The position numbers were made by a program, and so were the translations under genes. Shown in pieces: positions 45,415-57,523 of a DNA stretch of 64,000 bases. The number at the start of each line of letters is the position of its first letter. The stretch's first letter is position 1. Origin of the DNA: Anthoceros angustus (taxonomy: Eukaryota; Streptophyta; Anthocerotopsida; Anthocerotales; Anthocerotaceae); NCBI GenBank assembly GCA_010909165.1, contig MU008192.1:310001-374000 (forward strand). Reading direction: 5' to 3'. The notes under the pieces were generated by a model that did no database searches, was not told the DNA's origin, and worked only from the letters and a program-made list of their open reading frames with translations.

Positions 45415-47469
45415 CTATCGCGCCCAGGTGAGCTTTGACAGGATAGATACTGCTTGATCTCGGCCCAGCAGGAAGTAGGGGTGCCTTAATGCAGAGGCAG
45501 CAGAGAGCCTGCCCCGTCTAAAAATGCCTCGTTTACATACCAGCTTTGTGGCTAGGTCCCAGCCTTGACCTCCATCCAGATCCAAGATTTCTAAGTTGGG
45601 CCGAAGCTTTGTGGTTCGTCTCCATGCTTGTAAGTCATAGTCTACAGCTTCCAGCTCCTTTTTCATGACCTGGAGGTTGGCTGAGGACCGTAGATTGGGA
45701 GATGCCATTAATAGAAGGATGATGCCTGCTGAATAGAGGTCGAAGAGATCGGGGCTGTTTATCTGTCAAGAACATGCAAGACACAGGACTAATGTGAAGC
45801 TAACGCACAGTTACATCACCTTCGAAGTCGACCTTCATAGCAGCCGGAAATACATACCTGCCAGACGAAGGGAGAGAGAAGCGCAGCAATTGGCGCTGGC
45901 GGAGGCTTGGGTGTCTGCTCAGGTAGTACAAAAAGTTCTGGTGGGCAGTAGTCTGGGTCCAGCATCCCGCGATCTGGGACATAGTTCTTGCCAACACGAA
46001 GATCAGTGGCAGCTCCGAAGTCTATGAACTTGAGCTTGCCTTTGTTGGTCACCACCACATTCGACGGCTTCACATCCCTGTGCACAATGCCTGTGTCGTG
46101 CATCTGCTTCAGAGAGATGATAATTTGGCGGAAGATCTTCTTAATAATAAGGGCATCTCGTTTCAATGGGTCCTCCTCCTTCAGGCTTCTGCCAAACACT
46201 GCCTCCCCCAAATTCAGAGGAAAGTCGCGAAGCTGCATGAATTCCCCCAGATTTGAATCTCCCTGTCGTCAAATAAGAGATACCGTTGATCATCCAAGCT
46301 CAGCTAAAGCTTCACATAGCTCGTTGCCACCAGAACTGTCAAAAACGCCAGCACATACCTCGAACTTCCATACCAGCCATTTCCCTCCTTGAGTAAACTG
46401 GCCACGGGTAGAATCAGCCACAAAACTTCCCAGAAAAGTTGCACATGCATCTGGTGCTGCTCTACGCATTCGGTAGTTGAACCATTCTTCCATTTCGCCA
46501 CATTCCTCTGCTCCAACCACTCCAACTTTCACCTGGACATCAACCATTCACATTCATCAGTGGTCATGACTGAACGATGGATTCCATAAAACCTATGAAA
46601 AATGCTTGACACATCCATGCCCATCTGCGAAATCCGCAATGCTTATCATCTATTTAGCACAATCCATCCAGGAGTCCCGAAAGCAGATGCCAACTGACCT
46701 TCTTCAGCACAACCTTCTGGAAACTTTTGTACCCCGGCAGCTCTTCAATCCTCGAGCCCCTGCGGCCGAGCTCATCGTCCACTTGCACTCCTTTCGGAAG
46801 GAGCACTCCAGCATACACAGTCCCGAAGGATCCTTCCCCAAGTCTGTCGCCGACTACAAAATCACTACGGCTCCAACTCCTTCTTCCCTGGATCCCATCC
46901 AGAAACTTCTGCAACGGTGCAAAGAAGTACGCATCGATGGCCCCGCTCAAAACCCCTGGACGAGCAGTTAGGTAGAGCCAGCTTCCTACACTAATTCCTC
47001 CAATCCGCCATCTCTCCCCCTCCGGCAAACCATAGAACGCCTGAAAAGCGTCAACAGTTCCAGTCTGCAATAACGACACTGCACCATTGATCTGCGCAGA
47101 TCCAACGTCCTGAAACATCTCCCCGATCCCCTCAACCCGCAGATTGCCAATGAAATCCGCGACAACATCAGCAACAACAACGCCACCGCCTAGTAGAGCA
47201 TGCCCGAGCATTTCAAGTGGGCTATGAGTGACCAAGCCTGCCACCAGACTTCCATCCGGAACAAGACCGCAAACAATTGTGCTCCGTCCAGGAAAGGCAT
47301 TTCCGTGCAACGAGCCATGTCCTAACCTAAGACACCTTCCAAGAACCGAAGACCTCAGCTCCGCACAATGCCTGCTCTGAATCGTGAATGCAGGTCTGCC
47401 TCTCCTGTCCCCTGACACGCTGCAAGACGGCAACCCAGCTAAGGAGCTCCATGACAAAATTTCCGCCAT
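45415..47469 (-). CDS. STN8: STN8-like thylakoid Ser/Thr protein kinase, 4 exons
   Basis: Exons on the minus strand are 47469-46699, 46532-46359, 46262-45858 and 45762-45415, all in phase, giving 565 residues. A Ser/Arg-rich, Met-Ala start suggests a plastid transit peptide. A hydrophobic stretch (WLYLTARPGVLSGAIDAYFF) precedes the kinase domain, as in STN8. Kinase motifs: GEGSFGTVYAG (ATP loop), VVLKKV (Lys), HRDVKPSN (catalytic loop), DFGAATDL (metal binding) and DPDYCPPELFVLPEQTPKPP. In seed plants STN8 phosphorylates photosystem II core proteins. The sequence fits STN8 rather than STN7 (YLTARPGVL, EEWFNYR, GRLSAASALRHPYF), and the STN7 luminal CxxxxC motif is not seen. The N-terminal part is longer than in Arabidopsis STN8 (about 495 residues). 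Confidence 0.9.
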
Positions 47470-48322
47470 TTAGTAGACCTCGCTACAAGGGTCCCTCCCT
47501 CGCTCCCCAGCTGGACACCAGCTGCTGCTCTATCATCAAGGCTCAGCAGGAGCAGCAGCAGGCTGAATTGCAGCCTAAAGCAAGCCACTCCACCATCCCG
47601 GCAAGGAATTCTCACCACATTCAGCAACACAGAAATTCCAGCTAACAACCACACGCCATCCCAGAATTGCCGGCATAGCCTCCCTCCACAGAGAATAGCC
47701 CCTCAAACACTCCAGCTGCCACTGCCCATGGCGTGGCAAGGCAGGGCCGGGCTGAAACCTGGCAGGAAAAACAGGTGGGCCTGCTGCCGTTCAGAATGCA
47801 AAACTGCAGCAGCTGGAATCCCTGCCTGCGTGCTCATGCCAGCAGCAGGCCCTCCAGCTCACAAGCCCACCACGCCATGGCATTCAACCTCGTTTGCTAT
47901 CCTCGCCACAGAAAGTAGGCCTATCCGGCAACTGCCAATGTGGCATGCTCTAAGATACCCATGTAAAACGACCCTCCTTCGTGGGTTACACACAATACAC
48001 GTAGGTAGTGTCAATAGTAAATGAACACGCCGAGAGCTGTTCTTGATTGAAAAGGCTGGAAGACGTTTTCCGTGGTTGTCAACATGGGATTCAGCCACAT
48101 TCGCTAAGATAATTGTGGTGAGCTTCCGCCGCAAGGGGGATGAGGTCCTGCGGTTCGTGTGCCTCCTGAACGCATGTGCTAAGGCTCCGAGGAATAAGAG
48201 ACCGGAATCTGTCCGTGAACATCTGTAGTGGCCACTGATAGCACATTTGTCAACAATTTGACAAACCTGTGGCATTCATATGGGGGAGTGAGCTACCCTG
48301 ATTGGGAATGTACCAACAAGCA

Positions 48323-48516
48323 GGGAGCAATCCTGAAGGGCAAGGGAGTTCAACCAAAGTAAGGAAGCGTTCCTGCAGCTGGGAGCAATCCTGGAGGGCA
48401 AGGGAATTCTACCAAAGTAAGGAAGCTTCCTACAGCTAGGAGCCATCCTGCCGGACCCAGGAGTTTCCACCAAAGTAGGAAGCTTCCCTAAGCTGGGAGC
48501 CATCCTGACATGGGAG
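48323..48516. repeat. Tandem repeat of about 57 bp, four copies
   Basis: Units begin with GGGAGCAATCCTG (or CCATCCTG) near 48323, 48380, 48438 and 48495 and contain CCAAAGTAAGGAAGC. They have small substitutions and indels. Confidence 0.85.
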
Positions 48517-48811
48517 TCCATGGCGCGGATGAGGCAGAGAGAACGATGTATGGGCATGACCGGCGACAACCGGCGATAGGCACGGCATATTGGCGGTCAC
48601 CAGGCCAACTCCGGGGTATTTTCTGGTCTTAATGTGACCGACGTACCTCGAGTCCTCGACTGCCGCCCGGCCTTTACACGCTCCGCGTTCGGGCTCTTGG
48701 AAAAACCCTGGCGGCTTCCACCTTGTACGAAGGATGGGGTATGCTCTGACAGTCACATGGGAGCTTGTATAAAACTGAGTCTGTGAGGAGTAATGTCATA
48801 CTACATACAGT

Positions 48812-48925
48812 CTACAAGCCTGGAGATGAGAGGGCAACAGTCTTGATTAGTGGTTGCACCGCTAGGTGTACAAGCCTGGAGACGAGAGAACAAACTCTTG
48901 TTTACTGGGCTTGAACAGCTAGGTG
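48812..48925. repeat. Tandem repeat of about 57 bp, two copies
   Basis: TACAAGCCTGGAGA-GAGAG through GCTAGGTG is present twice. The unit length equals that of the repeat 300 bp upstream, but the sequence differs. Confidence 0.8.
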
Positions 48926-51607
48926 CCTGGACAGTCTGTCTTGGGTGCTCTGACACGCATCACTTCTTGGACTGGAATGGGCCCGGGGGCTGCCCAGTGT
49001 GGATGTAGATCAGCGTCATTTGATCAGAGGTTTCACCCAAAGCTGCAGCTGGGTCCAAACATCTGACATGTACCTCGGCGTCAAAATCCACACCCACATA
49101 TATGTATGGGAACTGGCAAGGCATGTGAGTACCCGGTATACAGATCTGCTTCCCATTGGTCGAGGCTGCATCCTCGGGCTTCAATTACGGACAGGGACAA
49201 AACCACGGTTTTATTGCAGCATTCTATCCTTGGATGGTCGAATCCACGGCATGGACAAGCGCATTGCTCGCCGTTGACAGCCGAGGTGGTGCTGCAGCTG
49301 CTGGCACTACTGGCCATATGTGGCCGATTCCGATCCAAAAGCTCGTCCACAAAATGTCACTACGGTGGGTCTCGTCTGTCAAAGACCCACCACCTCCATC
49401 CACCTTCATCCATCCTTCCACCACTAGTCACCACGGCGCCATCGTGTACTAATCAAACAAGCATCATTACTGTAAAGCAGTCCAGCCTCGGCATGGCGTC
49501 ATAAAGAAGGTGGATGTGCCCACCCACTCAGCCCCTTTCTGGTAGCGTCCTTCCTAGCAGAGGTTTCTAGGCAGAATGCTCCAAGGACTGCCGGATAGGG
49601 GTTCATCCCAAGGCACTTATTAGGGCAGGAATGAAGTCCATCAAAGGCAGCTCATCTGGTCCTGATTGGTAGGTTGCTGCAAACTCATTACAGCCAGACG
49701 GTCGGCATTCTGATGAGGGGCTTGTAGCCCTAGGAACAAGTTCCTAACAGCCAATCAGTTGTGTGGCGCGTGGGACTTCCCTTCCTTCACATGCTCCTCG
49801 GCCCCAATCACATTAGGGCAGAGATAGCCCGGCTAATCGTAAATAGCCACAAGCTTCCTATGTAAGCCTTACTAAAAACAACAGAAGGCAGAATCTTCCG
49901 CCAAAACCGGCAAGCCTGTCACCCGATGCAAAGCATCAGCTAACTGGTGCCGACAAATCCGAAGCTCAAGACCAACGGCATTCGAAGTTAATCAGTTAAT
50001 CTGGGTCTGGGCGAGGTGAGTCCACTCAGGTCTCACTGTGACAGGACAACACTACGATACCCATCGTAAGAAGTGTGCTCAGAATGGATGGATATACATG
50101 ACAACAGGCAGTCAAAGCAGCGTGGACCTGCCTTTCATGACAGGAGGCGTGTAATGGACTGGAGGCCTAGAGTAGACGGTTGTTTGTTGTTCGTTTGCCT
50201 TCCCCTAAGTACTGTAACGTTGTTCTATCTTCAATCCCGGATGATGGAAAACAGCTGCACGGGATTCTTGCTTCATCATTGCTGCCATCACCCAACCACC
50301 AGCATGCTGGCATGGCAATTTGGTGGATGCTGGGAGTGTCCTTTTGGACGAGGTTCCAAATTTGATGAGGTTGTACTGGTGGTATGCTATGCTGTATGCA
50401 TGTACGCATGGAGCGCTGTAACGTGCTATGCTGTATGCATGAGAGCTGTAACGTACATACGACTGTGTACACACCCTTGTAACTGCTGCCCTGAAAAGCT
50501 TTTGGAAATATGGATGACGTGTGGGAGAGAGAAGGATGTGTTCATCTGTGGGCGTGTAGGTAATGAGAGGGTAAATGCCCAGAACGTAGACAGACTGCAA
50601 GCATGAAAGTGAAATCTTGGCGAGAAAGGCGGATGAAATGACAATCTTGGGATCAACCTCGTCTGCAGTGTGGAGTGAAGCAAGTGTGGCACTGTAGCAG
50701 CAGTCCTGAAGGATTGGATCCCGTCGTGGGGCCTGGTGCTTCCTACTTTACCCTTGGGCTATCCAGGCTCTGTTTCTCACAGCAGATGAGGCCTTGCGGG
50801 TGAGAGAAAGCTGCCAGAGTGTTGCTGGAAGTTGGTGTGTGGAGAGAATCGGAGAGAAGCAACCCTGTGGGCTCCTTGTGGAAGAAGGCTGCAGTTCTGC
50901 TAGCACCGCAACAGGAACCCCATTCTGCCTGTGGGGCTCGGTTTGTGCCGCGTCTCGGGAGTAGGGTGTGCTGGGCACTGCGTGCAGCTGGGAGTCTGGG
51001 ACTTGGGCGGGGCTCGGTGGCTGGAGAGGAGCCTCTCTCTCTTGCTTGGGCCTCGGCTGCTGTGACCGCTGTGTCGGCAGGCTGGGTCTGGGCTGCCCAC
51101 GGGCTTGAAGTCGTTTCTGGGTCTGGCGGGTGTTGCGACCCAGAATTACGGAGAGGCCGGCATTGGCGATGGAGGGTTCCCGTTGCTGCCGTCTCTCTTC
51201 CTCCGCCCGGCCGCCTGCCTCGCTGCTGCGTCTCCGCAGCTGCAATTCTCTACCGGGCCGCGCCGCGTCGCAGGGCAGGAATGCCGTGCATGTGCTGTGA
51301 GCTCGCCCAGCTTCCTGGCAGCTGCGGAGGAAATGGAGTGTCGGAGCTCTGGCAGGCCGGGTTCCCCATGCTGCAGGCAGTGCTTGAGCAGAGGGCCGTG
51401 AGGAAAGGGAGAAACAATTTTTGCCGAGGTCGTGGAATTATTGGAGGTGACAGGAAGGGAATGCGCAGGGCGGCAGCGGCGCTGTCTCCGCTTCTTGTGT
51501 GAAGGGGCGGAATCAGCGGAAGGAAGGAAGGCCAGCGGTCGGGTTCTGTTGGGAGCATGAAATGCTTGAACCTCTCCTGCGTTGCCGATAACCTCTGGGC
51601 TTGATCG

Positions 51608-54600
51608 ATGGGTTGTATCAATGGGAAGCCTTCTGCAGACGAAACTGGGCCGGGGTTCTGCTCCAATTTGGGCAGAGGAGGGTTTGGGCAGAAGCAGAGG
51701 AATGTGGGGAATGGAGCTGGGGCTGCGAGGAAGGAAGAGAAAGGGTTGAAGGTCCAGGGTTCGCGTGATGCTGCTTTGGGTGGTGAGAAGTTTGAATTGG
51801 GCGGTGGAAACCCGGACCTGGACTACCACCTCGGCCAGGGTGCCGCCCAGCTGGAGCCCTCGGACCTGGATCTGGGGCTGCCCCGTCTTTCACGACTGTC
51901 GGCACAGTACCTGCCTCCTACTGGATCCAGGGTAGTGCATGTGCCGTCGGGGAATTTCGAGCTGCGGTATTCGTATCTCTCGCAGCGGGGATACTACCCT
52001 GAGGCTCTGGACAAGGCCAATCAAGATAGCTTCTGTGTGCACACTCAGTTTGGGCAAGACCAGAATGACCACTTCTTCGGCGTGTTTGATGGGCATGGGG
52101 AATTTGGGACTCAGTGCTCGCAGTTTGCAAAGAAGCACCTGTGTGAGAATCTGCTCAGGAATAGGCACTTTCATACGGATGCGGTTCAAGCCTACCACAT
52201 GGCGTTTACTGCCACCAACACCCAGCTGCACCGGAATAGCATAGATGATTCAATGAGTGGTACGACAGGCGTGACTGTGCTGGTGAGGGGGAGCATGCTG
52301 TATGTCGCGAATGTAGGTGACTCCAGGGCTGTCCTAGCAGAGAAGAGGGGGAAAAAGCTGGTTGCGGTAGATCTGTCCAGTGATCAGACTCCATTTCGGC
52401 CGGACGAGTGCGCCAGAGTGAAGTCAGCTGGAGCTAGGGTTCTCACCTTGGATCAGTTGGAGGGCCTCAAGAATCCCAATGTACAGTGCTGGGGTGGGGA
52501 AGAGGATGATGATGGGGACCCTCCCCGCTTGTGGGTGCAGAATGGGATGTATCCTGGAACAGCTTTCACCAGAAGCATTGGTGATACGGTTGCGGAACGT
52601 ATTGGTGTTATTGCTGTGCCTGAAGTGCTGGTCATGGAGCTCACTTCGAAGCACCCGTTTCTGGTGGTTGCCAGTGATGGAGTGTTTGAATTTCTTTCAA
52701 GTCAAGCTGTTGTGGACATGGTGAGCGTGTGGCACTTGCCTGTGTCTGTCTTGGTGGTGTCTTCTGGCTTTCAATATTGAAATGCTTGTGCTGTCGAGAT
52801 TGCAATGTGCAATGTGCACATTGAATGTCTCCAGGATAGAAGTGCTGCTATGCACTGAGATTCTGGAGGCATCACTAGTGTGAAGTATGATGCCTATCTG
52901 TTCAGCTTCCAATTTGTGTCTTGCAGGTTGCAAAGTTTAAGGATCCTCGGGATGCTTGTGCGGCAATTGTAGCTGAGTCCTATCGCCTGTGGCTTCAATA
53001 CGAAACCCGTACCGATGACATTACCATTATCATTGTACATATCGATGGTCTTCAGGATGTAAGTGCAGGGAGGTGCAGAGGTTGAGAGCTAATGTGCAGT
53101 AAATTAGCATCTTTATTTTTTAAGCTTTCATAACCCCCTGGGCAACGTCTGGTAGGGGTTTTCTGAACTCTTGGGCATTTCATGCAGGCGGAAGGACCCC
53201 TGGGTATCAAAGACAGTGACATATTTTCGCTTACTGAGAAAATACAAGGTGGTAGCTCTCCTGGGTTGACCTTTGGAGGAAGGAAGTCGTCAGGGGTCCG
53301 CCCTGCTAGGCATGATCTGTCAAGAGCACGTCTGAGGGCAATTGAGACTTCCTTAGAGGCTGAAGAAGTTTGGTTGCCTCCAGCTAAAATACATGAGAAG
53401 ACTGCTGAAGAAAGGGTATGTCTTGATGCATCTTTGTCATTTTTCGTTTGTCTTCAGTACTTAGCTGCAACATTTTGAGGACGGTCTTCAAGATACGCTT
53501 CTTGCGATCTCTTTGTGTGGGTGACCATACCCGGCGTATGCGGAATCTGATGGCAACAGGCGCAAATTGAGAAGGCTCTGCAATCAAATTTTCTATTCCA
53601 CAACCTGACTGAGAAGCAGCTGGATACTCTTTATGGTTGTATGGAGCGAGTGCATGTGAATGCAGGGGATGTTATTATACGTCAGGTAAGTAATCTGGCA
53701 GCTACAACTTATGCCAGCCATGTGAACATTGATTGAATTGTTGGCTTGACTTTGTGTCATTGTCTTGTTTTTCATCTGTGATCATTGGAAACGTTGGCTT
53801 GTCTGTATAGGGTGCTGAAGGCGATCAATTTTACATTGCTGAAAGTGGTCGATTTGAAGCTCTGGTCTCCCAGGTTCTTGCTACAAATTTGTCTGGATCA
53901 TGTCTCCATTTCCTGTCATTCAAGGCTGCATGTGCTGAACTGGTTTTTGTTTGCAGTCGTCAACTGGAGACCAAGACATGGGCACTGTAGTTGCACAGTA
54001 CAGAGGAGAAGACAGCGCGTGTTTTGGCGAGCTTGCCTTAATGTATGATGCCGATAAAGAGTGTGAACTGTGTGTCCTAGACTGCTGTCAGGCTTTAACT
54101 TGCAGTGGGTATCTGGCAGGTACAATAAGCCTCGGCAAGCCTCTGTTCGAGCTGTTACCAATGGCACACTTTGGGCACTTTCTCGAGAAACATTTCGCAG
54201 TGTTCTCCTAACAAAGTTTACTCACCAGTCTGCACTGAAGATCATGAGGACACTAGATGTGCTCTCAAAGTTCAGTCTACATCAGCTGCATCGTCTTGCT
54301 GACTGCCTGGTGGAATTCAAGTTTCAGGATGGTGATGTCATCGTAGAGAAGGTACTGGCTATGTTGACAGCAAAGTGGTCGGACAAGAGTCATTGTGGAA
54401 AAGAAAAGTGGTCATACTGTCTAGTCCTAAGCATTCAAGCACCATGATGAAACTTGTGATATTGGGCTCTCAAAATTACTAGGAGAGGTGCTGTCAAGTT
54501 GTCTTTCCCTTGAAACAAAGAGCTGATGGTTTCTCGGCAACTGCAGGATGAAGAGGTCTCAACATTTTACATTGTGAACCGAGGAGATGTACAGGTAACA

Positions 54601-56693
54601 GATCATGGAGAGCTGATGAAGCAAATTCTGGGCTCGAAGAAAAGGCGAGACCTTCCTGCATTTGGGGATAAAGTGCGAAATGCACGAAGAGCTCATCAAT
54701 CTCCAATTCAAGCCTCAAAAGTATTTCATGCTCCAAAGGAACCTTTTCGGGAGACTCCATCTGCCTTGAGTTCACCAACATTGAGTTCTAGTTCTCCAAC
54801 AGTAGCACCTCAACCTGATGTTGAGATACGGAGAGGAGTGATGTACTTTGGGGAGTGGGTTGTGACTGGTGCTCCTCCGCGTTCTATCACAGCTGTAGCA
54901 GTTGGGGATGTGGAGGGTTGGTCCATGAGCAAGGAAGAATTTATTGATATCATTGGACCTCTCCAACGCACTGAAGCTGAAGAAAGGTGCAAGCAATGCT
55001 ACAAAACACTAGTGGACCTCCCTTTTGAGTTTTTACATTTACTTATTGTACAGTCGCTCATGCTGTGATGAGGAAATGTGAGTTGACACATGTGCTGTCT
55101 CTAATGTGCAGACTCAGGGACAAGATGTCCTTTTTGAGGAAGGAGCTCTCTGCTGAAGTAGATGTTCCTGGCTTTGAAAAAGTCCGCCTTACTGATCTGG
55201 TAGGGACATTGTGGAGACTGGGTGGATAAGTATTGTTCAGGTTGCAGCTTCTTGAGGGCGTTATGTTGACGTATCGTGTGGCAACCCTTTTGTGCTAGGA
55301 ATGGCAAGAGACTGTCTATTCTACAGACTGTTGTGAAGTTGGCGTAGTTCTGTGGAAAAAATCAGGTAGAGGTCGTCCCCTTGGCTGCTGATGTGGACTT
55401 GCAACTGTTCAATCACATCTGTTCGGAGAAGCACAGGATCAATGCTGAGGGCATGTTGTTCCCTTAACTCTTATTTTCAGGGAAGACAGAGCAGGTCATC
55501 AGCATGAAAAGATATCTGAGGCGAAAAGTAAAACTATTGAGCAGGGAAGCACAAATTTTGAATGAGAGGGCTCTCATCCAGAGTTTGAGTCCCTCGGTAT
55601 ATGTTCCCCAAGTTCTGTGCACTCGAGGAAACAAGGAATATGCTGCAGTGTTATTGAACACTCGGTTGGCTGGACCACTGGCTCTCATACTACTCTCACC
55701 ACTTGATGAAGCTGCAAGTCGATTCATCGCAGCCTCAGTTGTCTTGGCTCTGGACCTTCTCCACAAGGTGCTTATCTACAGATGGTCCACTGTGAGAAAA
55801 CATTCTGTCTTGCAGCATGCAGGAATGTCTAACCATCTAGTCTTAACCTCAGGATGGAGTAATATATCGTGGTGTCTCACCAGACGTGCTGATGCTTGAT
55901 CGAAGTGGCCGGCTCCAGGTAAGCTCCATTGTGAACAAGAAGCTTGTCGTTAAGAAACTTGCCCCAATGACCTAACCAGAGAGCTCTCTGATTGTCCAGT
56001 TGGTGGACTTCCGCTTTGCAAAGCGGCTTGACAATGCCCGCACCTTCACCATATGTGGAATGGCAGACTTCTTGGCACCTGAAGTAATCCAGGGCCAAGG
56101 ACACCATGAAGGCGCTGACTGGTACGGCTCTCTTGTTCCTTCAGAGGCACTAGTTGAAAGGTTCAAAAATTAACTGGAATATGTCTCCACTTGGACAGGT
56201 GGGCGCTTGGTGTCTTACTCTACTTCATGCTCCAAAATGACCTACCGTTTGGTTCATGGAGAGACAGCGAGTTGGACATCTACAACAAGATAGCCCAAAG
56301 GCAGTTATCGTTTCCTGCAAAGTCCAGTCCTGACGCAACTGATCTTATTGACAAGGTCTGTGCTCTGTTCAGGCCCCGTTCACAACATGTTTGTCTTTAA
56401 AACTCCATTGTCAGCCTTCTGACATCCTTTTTCTCAAGCAGTTGCTTCAAGTCGATGTGGAGGAAAGACTCGGTTGTGGAATCGATGGGGTTGATGCCAT
56501 TAAGAGGCATCCCTGGTTCCGTGGCCTTGATTGGGAAGGTCTCCTTGAGCACAGAACTGTGGTTCCCCCAGAGATATTATCGCGCCTGGCCTCAGCACTG
56601 GAGTTCTATCATGCGGAAGATCACTATCAGGTCTTTGATTTCCCAACAACCGACACAGAAGATGGATCTCCATTCTGGCTAGATGGCTGGTAG
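51608..56693 (+). CDS. PKG: PP2C / cyclic-nucleotide-binding / AGC-kinase fusion protein (plant PKG), 15 exons
   Basis: Exons: 51608-52720, 52927-53058, 53188-53415, 53560-53685, 53811-53873, 53957-54042, 54120-54351, 54547-54986, 55112-55199, 55299-55365, 55481-55767, 55853-55918, 56000-56121, 56199-56355, 56442-56693. Phases agree throughout and give 1,152 residues. MGCINGKPS is a myristoylation/palmitoylation-type start, so membrane attachment is likely. PP2C domain: [60 protein letters not shown]. Two cyclic-nucleotide-binding domains follow ([39 protein letters not shown]; then [14 protein letters not shown]), the second with a Ser-rich insert. The kinase domain has [12 protein letters not shown] and [10 protein letters not shown] where HRD and DFG are expected, and [10 protein letters not shown]. 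Plant homologues are reported as cGMP-responsive kinases. The match to the plant family is clear along the whole length. Confidence 0.92.
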
Positions 56694-57523
56694 CGAGCTT
56701 TCTCGATCAAGAAAAGCAGTGTCAGCAGAAGCAACCTGGAGGGCTGACCAACAAGGGTACGCGTCTAGAACGTGGCAGAGGCTGGCAATTTTGAGCTTTT
56801 TCGTGTTCCATGCGAAACGTGTGTAATTGGACCTCTGATCCTGTTGCAGTGAGCAGATAACCTGCGAGATGGACTTGGCGGCAGCCGAGGAATCCCAACC
56901 TGCTCTCTTAAAAGTGTAGTGTAACTAGCGGCTAGAAGTTAAAGTCGAAATTCAGGAACTCAGTTCCTGAATCCAGGAGAGGGACGGACGTCATGGCAAC
57001 CTGGTCCCTTCCGTTACTCAGCAAAGTAGGATCCATTCTTTAACAGACTGTCATGACTGAGAAAACTTACGCTCTCACTATCCCCTTGTGACTCATCAAA
57101 TTTGTAACTATAAACTGCTCCGTGGAGCGGATGTATGTATTGTTGTCCTGTACAGATCTTCACCTCTTCTCCATAGCATACAGGTATAGAACCATGGTTA
57201 CAAAACTATGTTGATTCATCCTCGCTGAGACCAGCTGCGTAGGATTCGCAGCGCCTACGACCATGGACACGTGCCGGCGTACCTATGCTGAGACACATGA
57301 TGATACGAAAACAAGAGACGCTCGCTTCAGTTAAGCAGCACGGACATCGGTAAGAGGGCAGGGGAATGTACATCGTTCAAAACCATTACCTCTTCCACTA
57401 CCTGAGTTTCTCTCGGAGTCTATAATTCTGCAGGCTGGCTAAAGTGCTACCAAAAAAAAATCCTAATACCTTGTACATCAAAGTCCCAGCTGCGGCCTTC
57501 TCATCAGCTACCTAGGTTGGCTA
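56694..57523. other. 3' flanks of the convergent PKG and BOBBER1-like genes
   Basis: This stretch of about 830 bp lies between two converging genes. It contains no recognised gene and presumably holds both 3' untranslated regions. A canonical AATAAA is not evident on either strand. Confidence 0.45.

Larger units (their letters stand above)
47470..50700. other. Intergenic region between the STN8-like and PP2C-kinase genes
   Basis: About 4 kb separates the two divergent genes. I recognise no gene in this part. It contains two tandem repeats (48323-48516, 48812-48925) and a short duplicated GCTATGCTGTATGCATG segment at 50387-50450. The first few hundred bases probably hold the STN8 promoter and 5' leader. 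Confidence 0.45.

Noticed and set aside
45415-47469. Identification of the kinase as STN7
   Set aside because: The residues around the hydrophobic segment, the catalytic region and the C-terminal end fit STN8, and the STN7 luminal cysteine pair is not seen.
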